NCBI GenBank assembly: GCA_037367405.1
Contig: JAZKJV010000687.1
Location: forward strand, 806,001 to 870,000
Source of the DNA: Ottelia alismoides
Lineage: Eukaryota; Streptophyta; Magnoliopsida; Alismatales; Hydrocharitaceae
Length of the DNA stretch: 64,000 nucleotides
Reading direction: 5' to 3'
Under the pieces are notes generated by a model that made no database searches, was not told where the DNA came from, and saw nothing but the letters and a program-made list of their open reading frames with translations. The translations under genes were made by a program, and so were the position numbers. This document shows positions 41,093-52,130 of this stretch, piece by piece. Position 1 is the first letter of the stretch. Each line of letters starts with the position of its first letter.

Positions 41093-43240
41093 GTGTTGGG
41101 TCGGGCGGATTGGATGGTGGTTTCGCACCGGAAGCCAGGGAAGAAATATTTTTGTTGTAGAGGTCGAGGGCACTTGGCTTCGGCCTGTGTGCTTCCTCCG
41201 CGTTGTTTCTCGTGTGGTTGTGTCGGGCACCGCAGGGTTTCTTGTTCGTCTTTCGGAACAGCCGCAGTTTGTGAACCTGGGTTGTTTCCTTCTCTGTCGG
41301 GTGTGCATGAGGAACTCGTGCACCCTCGGTCGGAGGTTTCCGCGGCGGTCGGTTGGCCTACCCCGGCACCGGTCTCCCAAGGGGTGGGTGGGCTAGACGG
41401 CCTCCTTGTGGGCTCCTGGAGGATTGCTTCGGTTTTTGTGGCATCGATCGAGGCGGATTTGCTGCTCTTATTTGGCAACGCCTTCGTAGGGGATGTGGTC
41501 CTCCTAGGTTATGGAAGGTGCTGCATTCGCGGATTGGGGCTCCGACAAAGAGAGTTTTTGTTGGGCACTGTTGGGGGTGCCGTTGAATGGAGGCTGCCAC
41601 GTTTTGCAGATGGTTCGCTCGAACATTCCGTCGTGCGGGTTGCGGAGGTGAGGGGGATTCCTTTCCTCTCCAGAAATCTGAGGTGCTTGCGGCCTGCATT
41701 GGGTCACCTAGGTGTGGTCATCTGGTTGTTGGATGATGGCATGTTCCCAGGCTCCGATCCGGCCATTACTCTGCTTGTGATGGAGTGCTCTAGCGAGGAG
41801 CCTTTGGTGTCTGTGGCGAACTTGGTCGTTGGGTGTTTCTCCTTCCGCCTGGAGATCCGCTTTTCCGATCCTCCTCCGTCGCCGCCGTGGGTGATGCCCG
41901 GTGATGTCCCTTCCTCTCCTGTTACCGGTGAAGACTCTTCCTCTTCTTCTTCGGTTAGCGGTGATGACTTTTCCTCTTCTTCTCCGGGACATGAACCGTC
42001 AGCTGCCTCGATCCTTGGCGCAGTCCCAGAGGTGTACAGTGTAGTGACTCTCGAGAAGCCTCTTCAGCTTTCTGGATTTTCTGTTGCAGCGCTTGGCCTC
42101 CCCCATCATGTGACGGAATGTCAAAGCCTTGGATCTATTCTCTATTTTGGTTCGGATGCGGATCTTCGGTTGGTCGCGGTCCCTTGCACTCGGATCTTAC
42201 GAGCGGATCTTCGGATGGCTTCTCTTAGACGCGGGAGCCCGGTTCTATCTCTCATGTCCTCCTCGAGCACCCTTGATCCGTTTGGCTTGGACGTTCTTCG
42301 CGGACGAGTCCTCCCGTTAGATGTGACCCGACTCCTTCGAGCCCATGGTTCGTCCTTGGCTCGAGCCCCCGATGCTCCCCTGCAACTTTGCTTCTCTTCG
42401 GGCCCGGGAAATTGGTGCTACTTTTTTTTTGAAAATAAGTTGGGTGAACTCCCAAGTGGGAGCTACCGCTATATATTGATGACGAGTTTTACAGGTTAGC
42501 TCGAGGCCCAGGAATTATAAAGGGCGTTACAGTGAATCAAAATATTTTCGGGATAGAATCTAATGCTCCTAAAAATACATTCATTTCTCCCTAGCCACAT
42601 CGCCCATAACGCAGCAAACGCTATAGAGATATCGTCTGTAGAGCCTAACCCGACCCTCCTGATGGACTGCCAAAAGAGTGATGTGTTCTCGTGCCGTAAC
42701 CAAGTCAGATTCATGGCCTGCCAAATCTCCGTAGAATATCGGCAAGAGAAAAAGATGTGGTCGGCATCCTCGTGATGTTCATGGCATCTATCGCAAATTG
42801 TATCTTGAGAGCCGAAGATGTGTGCCCTTCTCATCTTGTCGCATATTTGATTCCTCCGAAGATGGTGCTCCTGGGGCTCGAATCTTTTTGCAGAAACCAA
42901 GACGCCTGCACCCTCACTGTCTGAGCGTTCTTTTTCGTACCTTGCCCCGTCGTACAAGTTGGATGTCCCGAGCGGGAGTTCTCTGCCAGAGTGTTCCTGG
43001 AGCTCTTCCTCCTGTGCGTTGGGCATCAAGACATCAGACCAGATCATTGTTGTTGATAGGGGAGGAGATCTCTTAGCGCCTGCCTTGGCGATCGATAAGG
43101 GGCATGGGAAAAGATATAGGAGAAGGAAGCGTGCGAGGGCGGTGGATGTGGATCTCCCACCTCCCACAGCCAGGAAGGAGTTGATTGCTGAGCTGGCGGG
43201 AGATGTGTGCAAGCATGGGCCTTTTCTCGGTTCCAAATGA
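41093..43240 (+). pseudogene. L1-2 ORF1 (gag-like RNA-binding protein), interrupted
   Basis: The open frame from about 41093 runs 440 codons to the antisense L1 insertion at 42421 and resumes to a TGA at 43238-43240. It has a first knuckle-like CCRGRGHLASAC and a canonical CX2CX4HX4C knuckle, CFSCGCVGHRRVSC (about residues 38-51), an EWRLPRFADGS motif shared with L1-1, and a serine-rich stretch near residues 280-300. The C-terminus is basic (RYRRRKRARAV). It would bind element RNA. The TGA overlaps the ORF2 ATG (ATGA at 43237-43240). Confidence 0.85.
42421..42911 (-). mobile_element. Antisense L1 3' fragment inserted in L1-2 ORF1
   Basis: On the minus strand this is the end of an L1 ORF2: HHLRRNQICDKMRRAHIFGS, then the zf-RVT block CDRCHEHHEDADHIFFSCRY and STEIWQAMNLTWLR, and a terminal ILIHCNALYNSWASS. 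A short 3' UTR and an A tail follow, seen as a T run at about 42422-42430 on the plus strand. It is truncated at its 5' side near 42911. I could not find a convincing target duplication. The 246-codon open frame on this strand is therefore LINE sequence, not a host gene. Confidence 0.85.
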
Positions 43241-44280
43241 AGATTTTGTCCTGGAATGTGCGGGGTCTGGGTGACCCGGTAAAGAGGAAGACTTTGGGAT
43301 CGTGATTCTTGGAATGGGGTTGTGATATTGTCTTCATACAGGAAACTAAGTTGGAAGCTTTTTCAGATTTGGTCTGGCGCTCCTTTGACGCGGGTTCGCT
43401 GGACGTGCATTCCTCTTTGGGAGCTATGGGATCTGCGGGTGGTTTGCTAGTGGCTTGGAGGAGTTCCGCCTATGCAATGCGGGCGGAGCTTAAAGGCGCC
43501 CACACCATCACTGTGCTTATGGAGTGTTTGCGCTCGAATATTGTCTTCGCTATTTCTTGCATTTATGGGTCGTGTCTGCATTCGTCGCGGCACATGCTCT
43601 GGTCTGATCTTCATACGGTTAGAGCGGCTTTCCCTAGGGTGGCTTGTTAATTGGTGGTGACTTTAACGTCACGTTGTTTTCCTCCGACAGGCCGGGGCTT
43701 CGAGGCGACCAAGACCCTGGCTCGGCGGAGTTTGCGGACTTTACGGACTCTCTAGAATTTGAGGTCATGGACGCGTGACGCGACTAGCACGAAGTATACC
43801 TGGCGGAACTCCAGCTCTCGCTCCCATCTCGACCGCTTCCTAGCATCTTCGGAATTGCTCAAGCTCTTCCTGTTGTCCTATGTTGTTGGTAAACCAAGAT
43901 CGTTATCCGACCACACTCAGATTCTTTGGGACTCGGGAGAACGCTCGCCGACCAGAGGTTTTTTCCGCAACGAGAAGGCATGGCTTTTAGAGAATTCATT
44001 CCGGGACCTGGTCTCCTCTCATTGGGCCTCGCTTTCTGTCTCTGGTTCCGCCGCTACGAGATTCTCGCAGAAGTTGACTTCTCTGCGCGGTCGGCTTTGT
44101 GAGTTCAAGCGTACTTCTAGGGAGGCCCGTCGTTTGGCTAAGGTGGTGGCTGGGGAAGAGATTAGTCGTTTCGACGCCTTGGAGGATGAAAGGCCTCTGA
44201 TTGACGCTGAGTTGGATCTTAGGGCATCGGCTCAGCGGAGGATTGTTGATGAGGATTTGAAGCGTGTGGTGGAATGACGT
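43237..44280 (+). pseudogene. L1-2 ORF2 endonuclease domain
   Basis: It starts MKILSWNVRGLGDPVKRK at 43237. One TGA at 43303-43305 interrupts an otherwise continuous frame to CDIVFIQETKLEAFSDLVW (catalytic Glu) and IYGSCLHSSRHMLW. A frame change near 43650 follows, then TKYTWRNSSSRSHLDRFLAS and SDHTQILWD (SDH catalytic triad) near 43905. It ends in a linker up to about 44280, where a TGA ends the frame. It would nick target DNA. Confidence 0.9.
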
Positions 44281-45775
44281 CAGAGGTCCAAGCATGCTTG
44301 GGTCAAGGAGGGTGATGCTAATATCGCTTTTTTCCATAGAATTGCTAATGGGAGATGTCGGAGCAATTCCATCCGCTCCATCGTGATTGGTGGCGTTCGG
44401 ATCGACATCAACAGTGAGATGGGTAGGGCAATTGCTGATCATTTTCGCGACTTCTCCGCAAGTGGTCCGCGCAGTCGCTGGAGGTAGTCGGGTCTAGGCG
44501 CCACTCAGCTTTCGGCCTTGCACGCTGCCAGTTTGGTTCAGGAGTTCTCCATGTCGAAGGTAAAGGCCGTGGTTTGGAGTCTGAACTGTGACGGAGCTCC
44601 GGGGTCGGACGGTTTCCCCAATCTCATTCTATAGGGATTTCTGGGACTTGGTGGGGGCCGAGATGATGGAGGTATTGGTTGAGTTTAGCTGCTGCAATGC
44701 GAGGTTCAATAGAATCAACAAGGCTCTCAAATTTCTTCTACCTAAATGTGATGTGGCCGAGAAGATTGAAGACTTCATACCGATCGCGTTGTCCAACGCC
44801 CGCTACCTCATTGTGGCTAAGGTATTGGCTCTCAGATTAAGCGGGGTTCTTGAGCACATTGTCTCCAATCTCAGTCGGCTTTTGTTCCCGACCGACAGAT
44901 TGCCGACTTCCTTGTCATTGATTCTGAGATTATTGCAGAAAGGAATAGGCGCAATGTGGCAGCGCTTCTCTGGAAAGTTGACTTCTCCAAGGCTTACGAC
45001 ACTTTGGACTGGCAGTTCCTTTGGGCAGCTCTTTACAGGCGAGGTTTCCCTGAGCTATGGATTTCTTGGATGAAACGGTGCGTCACGACTGCTTTGCTGG
45101 CTGTTCTCGTGAATGGCCACCCGGAGGGTGGTTTTTCCAGCCCCAGAGGGGCGTCCGTCAGGGCTGCCCTCTTGCCACTATGATTTTCATTATCGCCTCG
45201 GACGTTCTTGCTTGCATGGTCTCTCGTGTGCAGGCTAGTGAGCTCACGTGTGGTTACTCGAGAGAGGACATCTCTATCTCTCTCCTGCAGTATGTCGACG
45301 ACACCATCTTCTTCATTGAGGGTGGCAGTGACGCGGTTGGCGCCATGGCGGACACCCTTGACCTTTTTGGCGAGATGTCGGGGCTTACACAGAATGCGAG
45401 CAAGTCCTCTGTGATCCCTTTTGCTTTATTTGATGAAGAGGCGCGCAGTTGCAGCCAGCAGCTTGGTTCGGTTTGCAGCACACTCCCCATCCGCTACTTG
45501 GGGATCCCTTTGTCTCTTGGTAGAGCAAAGTTAGGCGATTGGCTGCCAGTTGTCGAGAAGATAGAAAAGAGGCCCGTGGGGTGGAGTTCTTTGCTCCTAT
45601 CCAAGGGAGGTCGTCTTGTGCTGTTGAAGGCGGTGATTTCAGTGATTCCGATCTACTTCATGTCTACATGCCTCATGCTGGTTGGTTTTTGCATGAAACT
45701 TGAGAGACTCATGCGGAAATTTCTGTGGAGCAAGAATGGCCTGATAGCCGATGGCATGCACCTTGTGGACTGAGA
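44281..45775 (+). pseudogene. L1-2 ORF2 reverse transcriptase
   Basis: Blocks are GDANIAFFHRIANGRC near 44310, SLNCDGAPGSDGF near 44580, IPIALSNARYLIVAKVLALR near 44780, LLWKVDFSKAYDTLDWQFLW near 44960-45020, and VRQGCPLATMIFIIASDVLA near 45150. The catalytic QYVDDTIFFIEGG lies near 45290-45320, with YVDD intact. Then IRYLGIPLSLGRAKLGDWLP and SKGGRLVLLKAV follow. A handful of frameshifts and stops, for example near 44900 and 45775, inactivate it. Confidence 0.92.
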
Positions 45776-46800
45776 GACCGTTACCCTTCTGAAGGGCGAG
45801 GGTGTCCTTGGAGTCAGACGCCTTGAGACGCCTTGCTGCGATGAATGAGGCTCTGTTGCTAAAATGGGTGGGCAGGATCTGGGGGAGTAAGTGTGATCTC
45901 TGCACTAAACTTATCCGCAGGATTTACTCGGCGTCCGTTGGCTCTCCGGAAAGCCGTGGTCCGGGACGCTCTCCTTCCCCTTTCTAGAAGGGTATCTTAT
46001 CGAACCTTCCTCGCTTCCGCGAGCTTTTTAGGCCGGTCTTGGGAAATAGTCAGACCTTCACATTTTGGACTGACGATTGGACAGGCGGGGGAGAGCTTTC
46101 TGCTTGCTTTCCGCGCTTGTTTGCCCCGGTGGCTGACCGGGCGGTCCGTGTTGCCTCTTATTGGATCGACGGGAACTGGATGTCGTTCTTTCATGCTAGC
46201 TTCTCCAACCAGCGTCTTGACGAGTTTCTACTCCTGTTGGACTCTCTACGGCCTCTTGGTGGGCCCTCCGGGGAGCTGGACCAATGGGTGTGGAGGGGGG
46301 GCTCTTTCTCAGCCAGGAAGGCATATGCGGCAATCTGCAGGTCGCCTCCTTCGCAGTCGGTCGAGCTGGTTAGAGACCGTCGTTTCCTGTGGGGGCTGAA
46401 GCTCCCAGAACATATTGGTTTCTTCCTATGGCTACTCAGACACAAGAGATTGGTGACGCGCAATCGCTGTGCCAGACTGCTTGGGGTTCTCTCTGACAGG
46501 GGCCTGCTTTGTGGCAACGAGATTGAATCTGTTGAATATTTATTCTTCCTTTGCCACGAGACGAGATCTATATGGGAGGGTTCGAACTTAGATTAGGTTG
46601 GCTCGGCGAGCATGCTCTCCTTCTGTGAGACATTAATACTTGCCAAGCAACGTCCAAAGAGAGAGTTGCCCCAACCGGTGGCCATCGTTTCAGCCATCTG
46701 ATTGGCTAGGAACAATCTGCTTTTCTTGGGACAGAGGTTTTATAGGGAAAATGCCTGTATCCAGGCGAAATATCTCGTAGAGACCTGGCTCCTGTAGTTT
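45776..46800 (+). pseudogene. L1-2 ORF2 C-terminal zf-RVT region
   Basis: After LLKWVGRIWGSKCDLCTKLI near 45860, the block NSQTFTFWTDDWTGGGELSA near 46045 and DQWVWRGGSFSARKAYAAIC near 46280 lead into LPEHIGFFLWLLRHKRLVTR and VEYLFFLCHETRSIWEG near 46530-46580, the zinc-binding zf-RVT domain. The frame ends VETWLL-stop near 46797. A short 3' UTR follows up to the A tail at 46888-46894. Confidence 0.88.
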
Positions 46801-47067
46801 AATTTCTGCCACCTGTATTTTTTTCTTTAACTTTTTAATACATTCTGGGGTGGGCACCTTTGAGTGCTTCCCCCTTGTTTAGCTTCAAAAAAAAGAATTT
46901 TCATTTCTACTACAGCCATTCTCTGCACATGTCTATGGTTCACATGCCGACATTCAGATCCATGTAGCATAGTAGGTCTCACGGCTGCCTTGTAAAACTT
47001 TCCATTAATTTTTAAATGAATTTTCTTATCATAGAGAATTTTCTTATCACATTTAACCCTTGTATAT

Positions 47068-49877
47068 ACATTATTTAATTAATTAAAAATCACTAAAATT
47101 AACTTTAAATTATTCTTAACATTTTTTATTTACATTATGTAATTAGATAAATTCATTTTCGATTTTTAATTGAATTATTTAGCTTTTTCTTATTGTTTAG
47201 TCGTTTAGCCTATTTTGGCATTATTTCGCACCCCCTCTGATTGACCAGCTCGGGTCTGTTGATGCGGATCAACTGGTTGGTCCTCGCCTAATTTCCTCTC
47301 AACCCGTGTTCCGCTGTTCCTTCTCCCGTTTCTCCCTCGTGCGTCACTCACCAACTACACACGCTTCCTTCTCTGATCCTTTCGTCTGCTCATTCTTCTC
47401 ACTCTTCGACACCTCAGATCGACCAATCACTCTGTGATTTGCTCGCATTTTGAATTTCAAATTTCGCCGGAGCAATCCCTAGCCCCATCCACCTCCGCCG
47501 CGAGGATGTTCCTTTTCTCTGGTTTCTCTGTGCCAGAGGTTGATCTCTGTGATCGAACCAGTGACAAGGCTTCCATCTCCACAACTAGGAGAGCGGGAGT
47601 AGGCCTGAGGATCATGTTCCATCCATGCAGCCGGAGCTCTCCGTCATGTTTCGACTCCCGCCAGCCACTGCGGATCGAGGATGATTCCACTTCCTTTCCA
47701 CCCGTAGGTAACATTAGGTAGTTTAGATTTCATTTTGCTATCTTTATTTCGCATTTAATTTCTGTTTTAGGTTAAAAATCAGATCTTCGCCTTCTACCTC
47801 CGATCACCAGACCGGAGGGGTTCCGTTCGCTTTCAACCACTCCAACCACGTCAACACATTCACACCACTCTTCTCCATCTCTTCCACCCTCTACCCACCT
47901 TCAGAACCTCCCAGGTCTGAAGCACGGTCTCCTCTCCGACTTTGACCTAACGTCTTGGCTGGAATCTTCCTCCGATCACGAGCTTCAATTTGCAGGGTCA
48001 AAGAACATAATAGCAGCACTGGAGCAAGATCTGGGAGTTCACCTGCAACTGGACCTAAATCAACCCCAGATCCATGCTTGAAGATCTTCAAGCTCCATTT
48101 TTCCTGCCGATTGATAGAGGAGCCCAGGGAGCCGTAGCACTTGTCAGCAGCGGATTTGGGCGAGCGACGATCGAGATCTCCTCGATCAAAGTTCGTCAGA
48201 GTCCTTCCGAGTTCATCCAAGGCCTTTCATCACCGCAAGATCACGAGCAAATGCCCAGTTTCGATCTCAGCTATCGATTTTGCCCCAAATCTTCGTTGTT
48301 GATTAAAGCCTTCAGATCTGATCAACACCCTTCACTTCAGAATCAACCACCACCGTCTGATCTGATCCGCAGGGAATCAGAGTCGTCCCTCGTGCCACGT
48401 CATTTAAGGGTACATTTGCATCCAGCACCCTGCCTCTATTTCATTTTCAAATAAGTCTCTGTGAGGACACGTGTCGTCTTGTCTTTATTTGAACATTTAC
48501 ATGTTTGCCCTTTGTATTTATTTTATTTGCACTTTAGTCCATGTTTGAACTGAGTTTGTGTTTTACATGTGATATGTGGAAATTTTGCAATAAAAGTATT
48601 TTATTAGTGTGTTATTATTCAGCCCTTGGAAATATTTTATTTGCAATCTAGTCCTGTCCAGCGAGGCGCACATGCTCATGCACGAGATTTTAGGGACTTT
48701 TAGCATTATTCTTCCTGCATTTTTCACATGTGTTATCATTTAGTCTGAAAACTTTAAATAATTGTATTTAGGTCCCTATGTGTCTGCATCTAATTTCCAT
48801 ATTAAAATCAAATAAAAATATCAAAATCCTTTACAAATTCCACAAAAATTCATCTAGCTTCTTGTTACATTGATCGTTCATCTCTTATTTTTATTTTTGC
48901 ATTTTCACTATTTTTATTATTTATAAAAATTCAAATAGTCCCAAAATTTCCTGTGCATCCAAAAATCTTTAAAAAATGTAAAACTTTTTCCAAAAATTCT
49001 AGAAAAAATCTTGTTTGCTCATTTTGATTTATTTAAATTCTTGTGCAATTTTGGCATTTTTATTCCTCATAAAAATCATAAAAATCAAAAAACTCTCAAA
49101 AGCATAAAAAATTCATAAAATTCATTTAAAAATCTTAAAAAAACATAAATTGGCTCTCTAGAAAACATAAAAAAATCTCTTTCATTCTGTATATATTTCA
49201 TCAAATTTTTGAACCCTATTTGTTATTTTAAAAATCCAAAACATCCATTTTATTTTCTGTTTATTTTATTCTATGTTTTTTATTTATTTAAAGGATGTAA
49301 AAATTTTGGAAAATTTTGAAAAAAATACAAAAAACATTAAAAAACTCTCGAAACCCCAAAAATAATTTTATTTTAATTTCCTAGCTATTTTTAGTATATT
49401 CTAAAAATATAAAAAGATTGTTTGAGGTTTTTGTATTTTTTAGATATTCATTGTTCTTAAAAAAACTTTTACAAAATATAAAATATAAAAAATATAAAAA
49501 TCAGAAAACTAAATAAAAAAATATAAAAATTAAAATTTCATAAAAAAAAATACATAATTCAAAAACCAAGGCTAGTGTGCATAGAGATTCCTTTATTCTT
49601 TTCATTGATTTTTCATGGCATAGAATAAACCCTCGAGATTTTTGTGGCCTCCCTGAGTTCGATCATATTAGCTATACAAGCAAATTAAATAGCAAAGTTC
49701 TCTTGCTACATTTTCTCTATTATTTTTGCTTGATAGCTATACAAGCAAATTAAATAGCAAAGTTCTCTTGCTACATTTTCTCTATTATTTTTGCTTGAGA
49801 ATTGAGGGATTTTTAGGGTTGCAACGACATTGCACATAATTCTTAATGATTAAAACCCTGATTCTCTCTACTCAACA
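47068..49877 (+). repeat. Gypsy 5' LTR, segment 3
   Basis: 47068-47990 aligns with 63075-64000 of the 3' LTR, including a GC-richer part with several open frames on both strands that are not conserved as protein. From 48480 to 49620 it is AT-rich with many AAAAATC words. It ends CTCAACA at 49877. A perfect 65-bp tandem duplication lies at 49670-49799. No gene is recognisable. Confidence 0.88.
49670..49799. repeat. Perfect 65-bp tandem duplication in Gypsy LTR
   Basis: The unit beginning AGCTATACAAGC at 49670 is repeated exactly at 49735. It lies about 80 bp before the LTR end, in U5, and looks like a recent duplication. Confidence 0.9.
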
Positions 49878-49879
49878 AG

Positions 49880-49897
49880 TGGTGCCGTTGCCGGGGA
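49880..49897 (+). other. Gypsy primer-binding site (tRNA-Asp type)
   Basis: TGGTGCCGTTGCCGGGGA follows the LTR after a 2-nt AG. It differs by one base from the complement of the plant tRNA-Asp 3' end used by Athila-type elements. Confidence 0.88.
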
Positions 49898-52130
49898 GGC
49901 ATGGCGAGGGTAGTTAGATTTTTCTTTTAACCTACTATTCTTGGTTGTTTATACTTGTTTTTCGTTCTCTTAGTTTTATCTATATTTTCTTATATTCATT
50001 TCATTGTTCATATACACTATATTTATTTCCATTTATTTTTGCTCACATTTTCAAAATGGTGTTTCTTACATTATCTTGTGTTACCTCTTTCTTGCGAGGG
50101 CCAGATGAGCGAGGGTGGGATTCTTAGAAGCGCTAGAGCACCCTAGCGAAGCGAAGGCAGCTTGATTCTTCACCGAGCCGCATGAGAGCGTAGGAGGAAG
50201 AGGAGAAGATTTGGAGGAGACCGGTCATTTGGAGCACTTTGCATAGATAGTTGTTGATTTAGTTTTAGCATTTTATACATTCAAAATTCTTGTAAAAGAA
50301 CACCATACACCTAGTGTGTGCGCGTATGTTTCACCAAGTGTCAGTGCACTTGAGGGTCCTCATCGGTTTTGTCTTCATCGCCTTATTTTTTCTTTGTTTT
50401 CATGCGGTTTTATGTGCTTGAGCCCTCGGTTTTTATTAACTTGCTTGAGCCATTTAAATTAATTAGGTCCAAAGCCCTAAACAAGAATTTCTGCACCTAC
50501 AGAGTAGAGCATAATTTGGATCAAGGTTGAAGAAATCGATAGTCGGTACTCGGTCGGTGGGGTCACTGACTAAGGATTAATCGGCAGTCAAACGACTAAA
50601 TGCGACTAATCAGATTTAGTCGGTCATTAGTCGATTTTGAATATTTTAATTACTTTAAGTATAAAAATCATTTTTATACATATATTCTTATATATTTGCT
50701 AGATTTGTACATTTTCTATGCTATAATAATGAAAGTAGTTGACTTTAAATATAACATTAAGTATACTAGAATAAGTTTGCTTTTAAAAAAGCAAAAGATA
50801 TTAAAAAACAAAGTTATATGTAAAAGTCGACCGAGTAATCGTCCAACTAGGACGATTACTCATCCTGATTAGTCAGGTTGACCGACTAATGGCTGACTAG
50901 GCCTAGTCGAGTCAGCTACCCCATTGACTTGACTAGTCGGACCGACTAGTCGATCTAGTCGGCCAACTTTACAGCAGTGATTTGGACATAGTCAAATTAA
51001 TTGGTTCTTGCCCACTAATAGAAGTTATTGCTAGGACGGTTCTCGTGCATCATATAGGTTAGTTTATTTTCTTTATTTAAATTCTGTACGGATTACCTTG
51101 TATATAGAGTGTTGGCGACAAGGTATGCATCTTTATCTCCTATATGCATCATTGAGTTTCATCGCGCATTGCATTTTCTGACTTCCTTCCTTGTTTCCAC
51201 TTATATATTTTAAAAAGGAGATTGGAAATTCGGTTGTCGATTCATTGAAAATATCCAAAAAAAGTGACAACTTTATAAAATCAGGACTGTTAAAGAAAAC
51301 TCGATCCTAAAACTAAACGTAAGGACAATCATCATTATTTGGGGAGAATAACCCCCTCATTTTTTGAATTTACTTGCAGACTGAGTGAGAGACGAACACT
51401 AGTATAGAGTCAAGTTCTGGATTTTCATTCAGACTACTGATTCTATAAAAACGACTAGCTACTTCTCAGTAAGGGAACACGGATAGCCGTTTTACGGATC
51501 GTACTTCCCTTAGCACAGTGGATGGTTTAAAGGACACTGTATAAGGCACCGTCCTTAAGTAACACGGGTAGCCATTTTACGGTCCGTACTTATACCCATA
51601 CTAGGTGAAAGTGGATGCAACTATCCGTAAGAATTCGGGCAAGTCTTTAGGAAGATACCGACATCTAACAGCTCGTTAACTCTTGTGCAAGACTGAATTT
51701 ATCACCAATTAAAATCGAAAAGATAAAAGACCGAATTCTTACGGTCTCCACTTGTGTTTCGTTGGTGAATTGGATGTTTGTCTTGTGTTAGATTGCTAGT
51801 GCTAGAGATCCTTCCGCGCCCTTCGCGCCTTTTTCTCATTCTCTTCTTGTTTGACCTTCATGTTCTCGCATCTCGCCTCTTAATATCAAAGATGTCGGAT
51901 TGAAGCATTTCTCGTTCGGACTTTGCGATCTAATTTCACACTCCGAACCGCTTGTCTTCTACTCAGGAAGACTCACTTCCCGAGTATTTCTCTTCTCCAC
52001 TTCACCCTTCACATCATCGATCAATCCATTGTTCAAGATTGACTCTAATTTTGAACTATCATTTGGGACTCCATCATTCCTGAAGACTAATCCAGTGCAG
52101 TTTACACTTGCATAAACCGAGTACACTTGA
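49898..52130 (+). other. Gypsy 5' untranslated region
   Basis: About 1.8 kb of non-coding sequence, excluding the MITE at 50522-50979, separates the primer site from gag. It contains a direct repeat of about 35 bp (AGCCGTTTTACGGATCGTAC near 51485 and AGCCATTTTACGGTCCGTAC near 51570). No protein is recognisable. Confidence 0.6.
50522..50979. mobile_element. hAT-like MITE rich in GTCGG/CGACTA, copy 2
   Basis: This 458-bp element aligns with 22612-23046, including AGTCGGTACTCGGTCGG and ATTAATCGGCAGTC words and the AT-rich middle. Its flanks are ATTTGGAT (50514-50521) and ATTTGGAC (50980-50987), an 8-bp duplication with one change. The ends CAAGGTTGAAG and, read inward from the right, CACTGCTGTAAAG are more worn than in copy 1. 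Confidence 0.88.

Larger units (their letters stand above)
40954..46896 (+). mobile_element. L1-type LINE (L1-2), near full length
   Basis: A 12-bp duplication, ATTTTCATTTCT, lies at 40942-40953 and 46897-46908, and there is an A tail after TTAGCTTC. The element is 5.9 kb with ORF1, ORF2 endonuclease, reverse transcriptase and zf-RVT in order. It is GC-rich and less decayed than L1-1, to which it aligns over its length. An antisense L1 fragment sits in ORF1. It is inserted in the RTE fragment. Confidence 0.93.
40695..47046 (-). pseudogene. RTE LINE reverse transcriptase C-terminal segment
   Basis: After removal of L1-2 the minus strand reads continuously through GKFYKAAVRPTMLHGSECRH, VQRMAVVEMKILRWMCGHTL, RIRNDAIRKRVGIAPIEDKM, ENRLRWFGHLQRM and KRGRGRPKKCWKVT, the well-known thumb and tail of plant RTE reverse transcriptases. 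The join at MAVVEMKILRW is exact, which confirms the insertion point. A stop follows KVTIQRGS near 40695, with the usual last residues in another frame. Confidence 0.92.
40589..47051 (-). mobile_element. RTE-type LINE fragment (reverse), split by L1-2
   Basis: A 16-bp duplication, TTTAACCCTTGTATAT, lies at 40573-40588 and 47052-47067. On the minus strand the fragment runs from 47051 to 46909, then, beyond L1-2, from 40953 to 40589, about 500 bp in all. It encodes the C-terminal end of an RTE reverse transcriptase and finishes with a (TTG)n tail, seen on the plus strand as CAACAACAACAA at 40589. The 5' end is truncated. The empty site is readable at about 63060-63085 in the Gypsy 3' LTR. Confidence 0.92.

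Noticed and set aside
42496..43236. A 246-codon reverse-strand zf-RVT gene
   Set aside because: It is an antisense L1 fragment joined to antisense ORF1 of L1-2 by chance openness.
47434..48454. Conserved gene in the Gypsy LTR (open frames of 85-126 codons)
   Set aside because: The matching part of the 3' LTR keeps the DNA similarity but not the frames, so it is non-coding LTR sequence.
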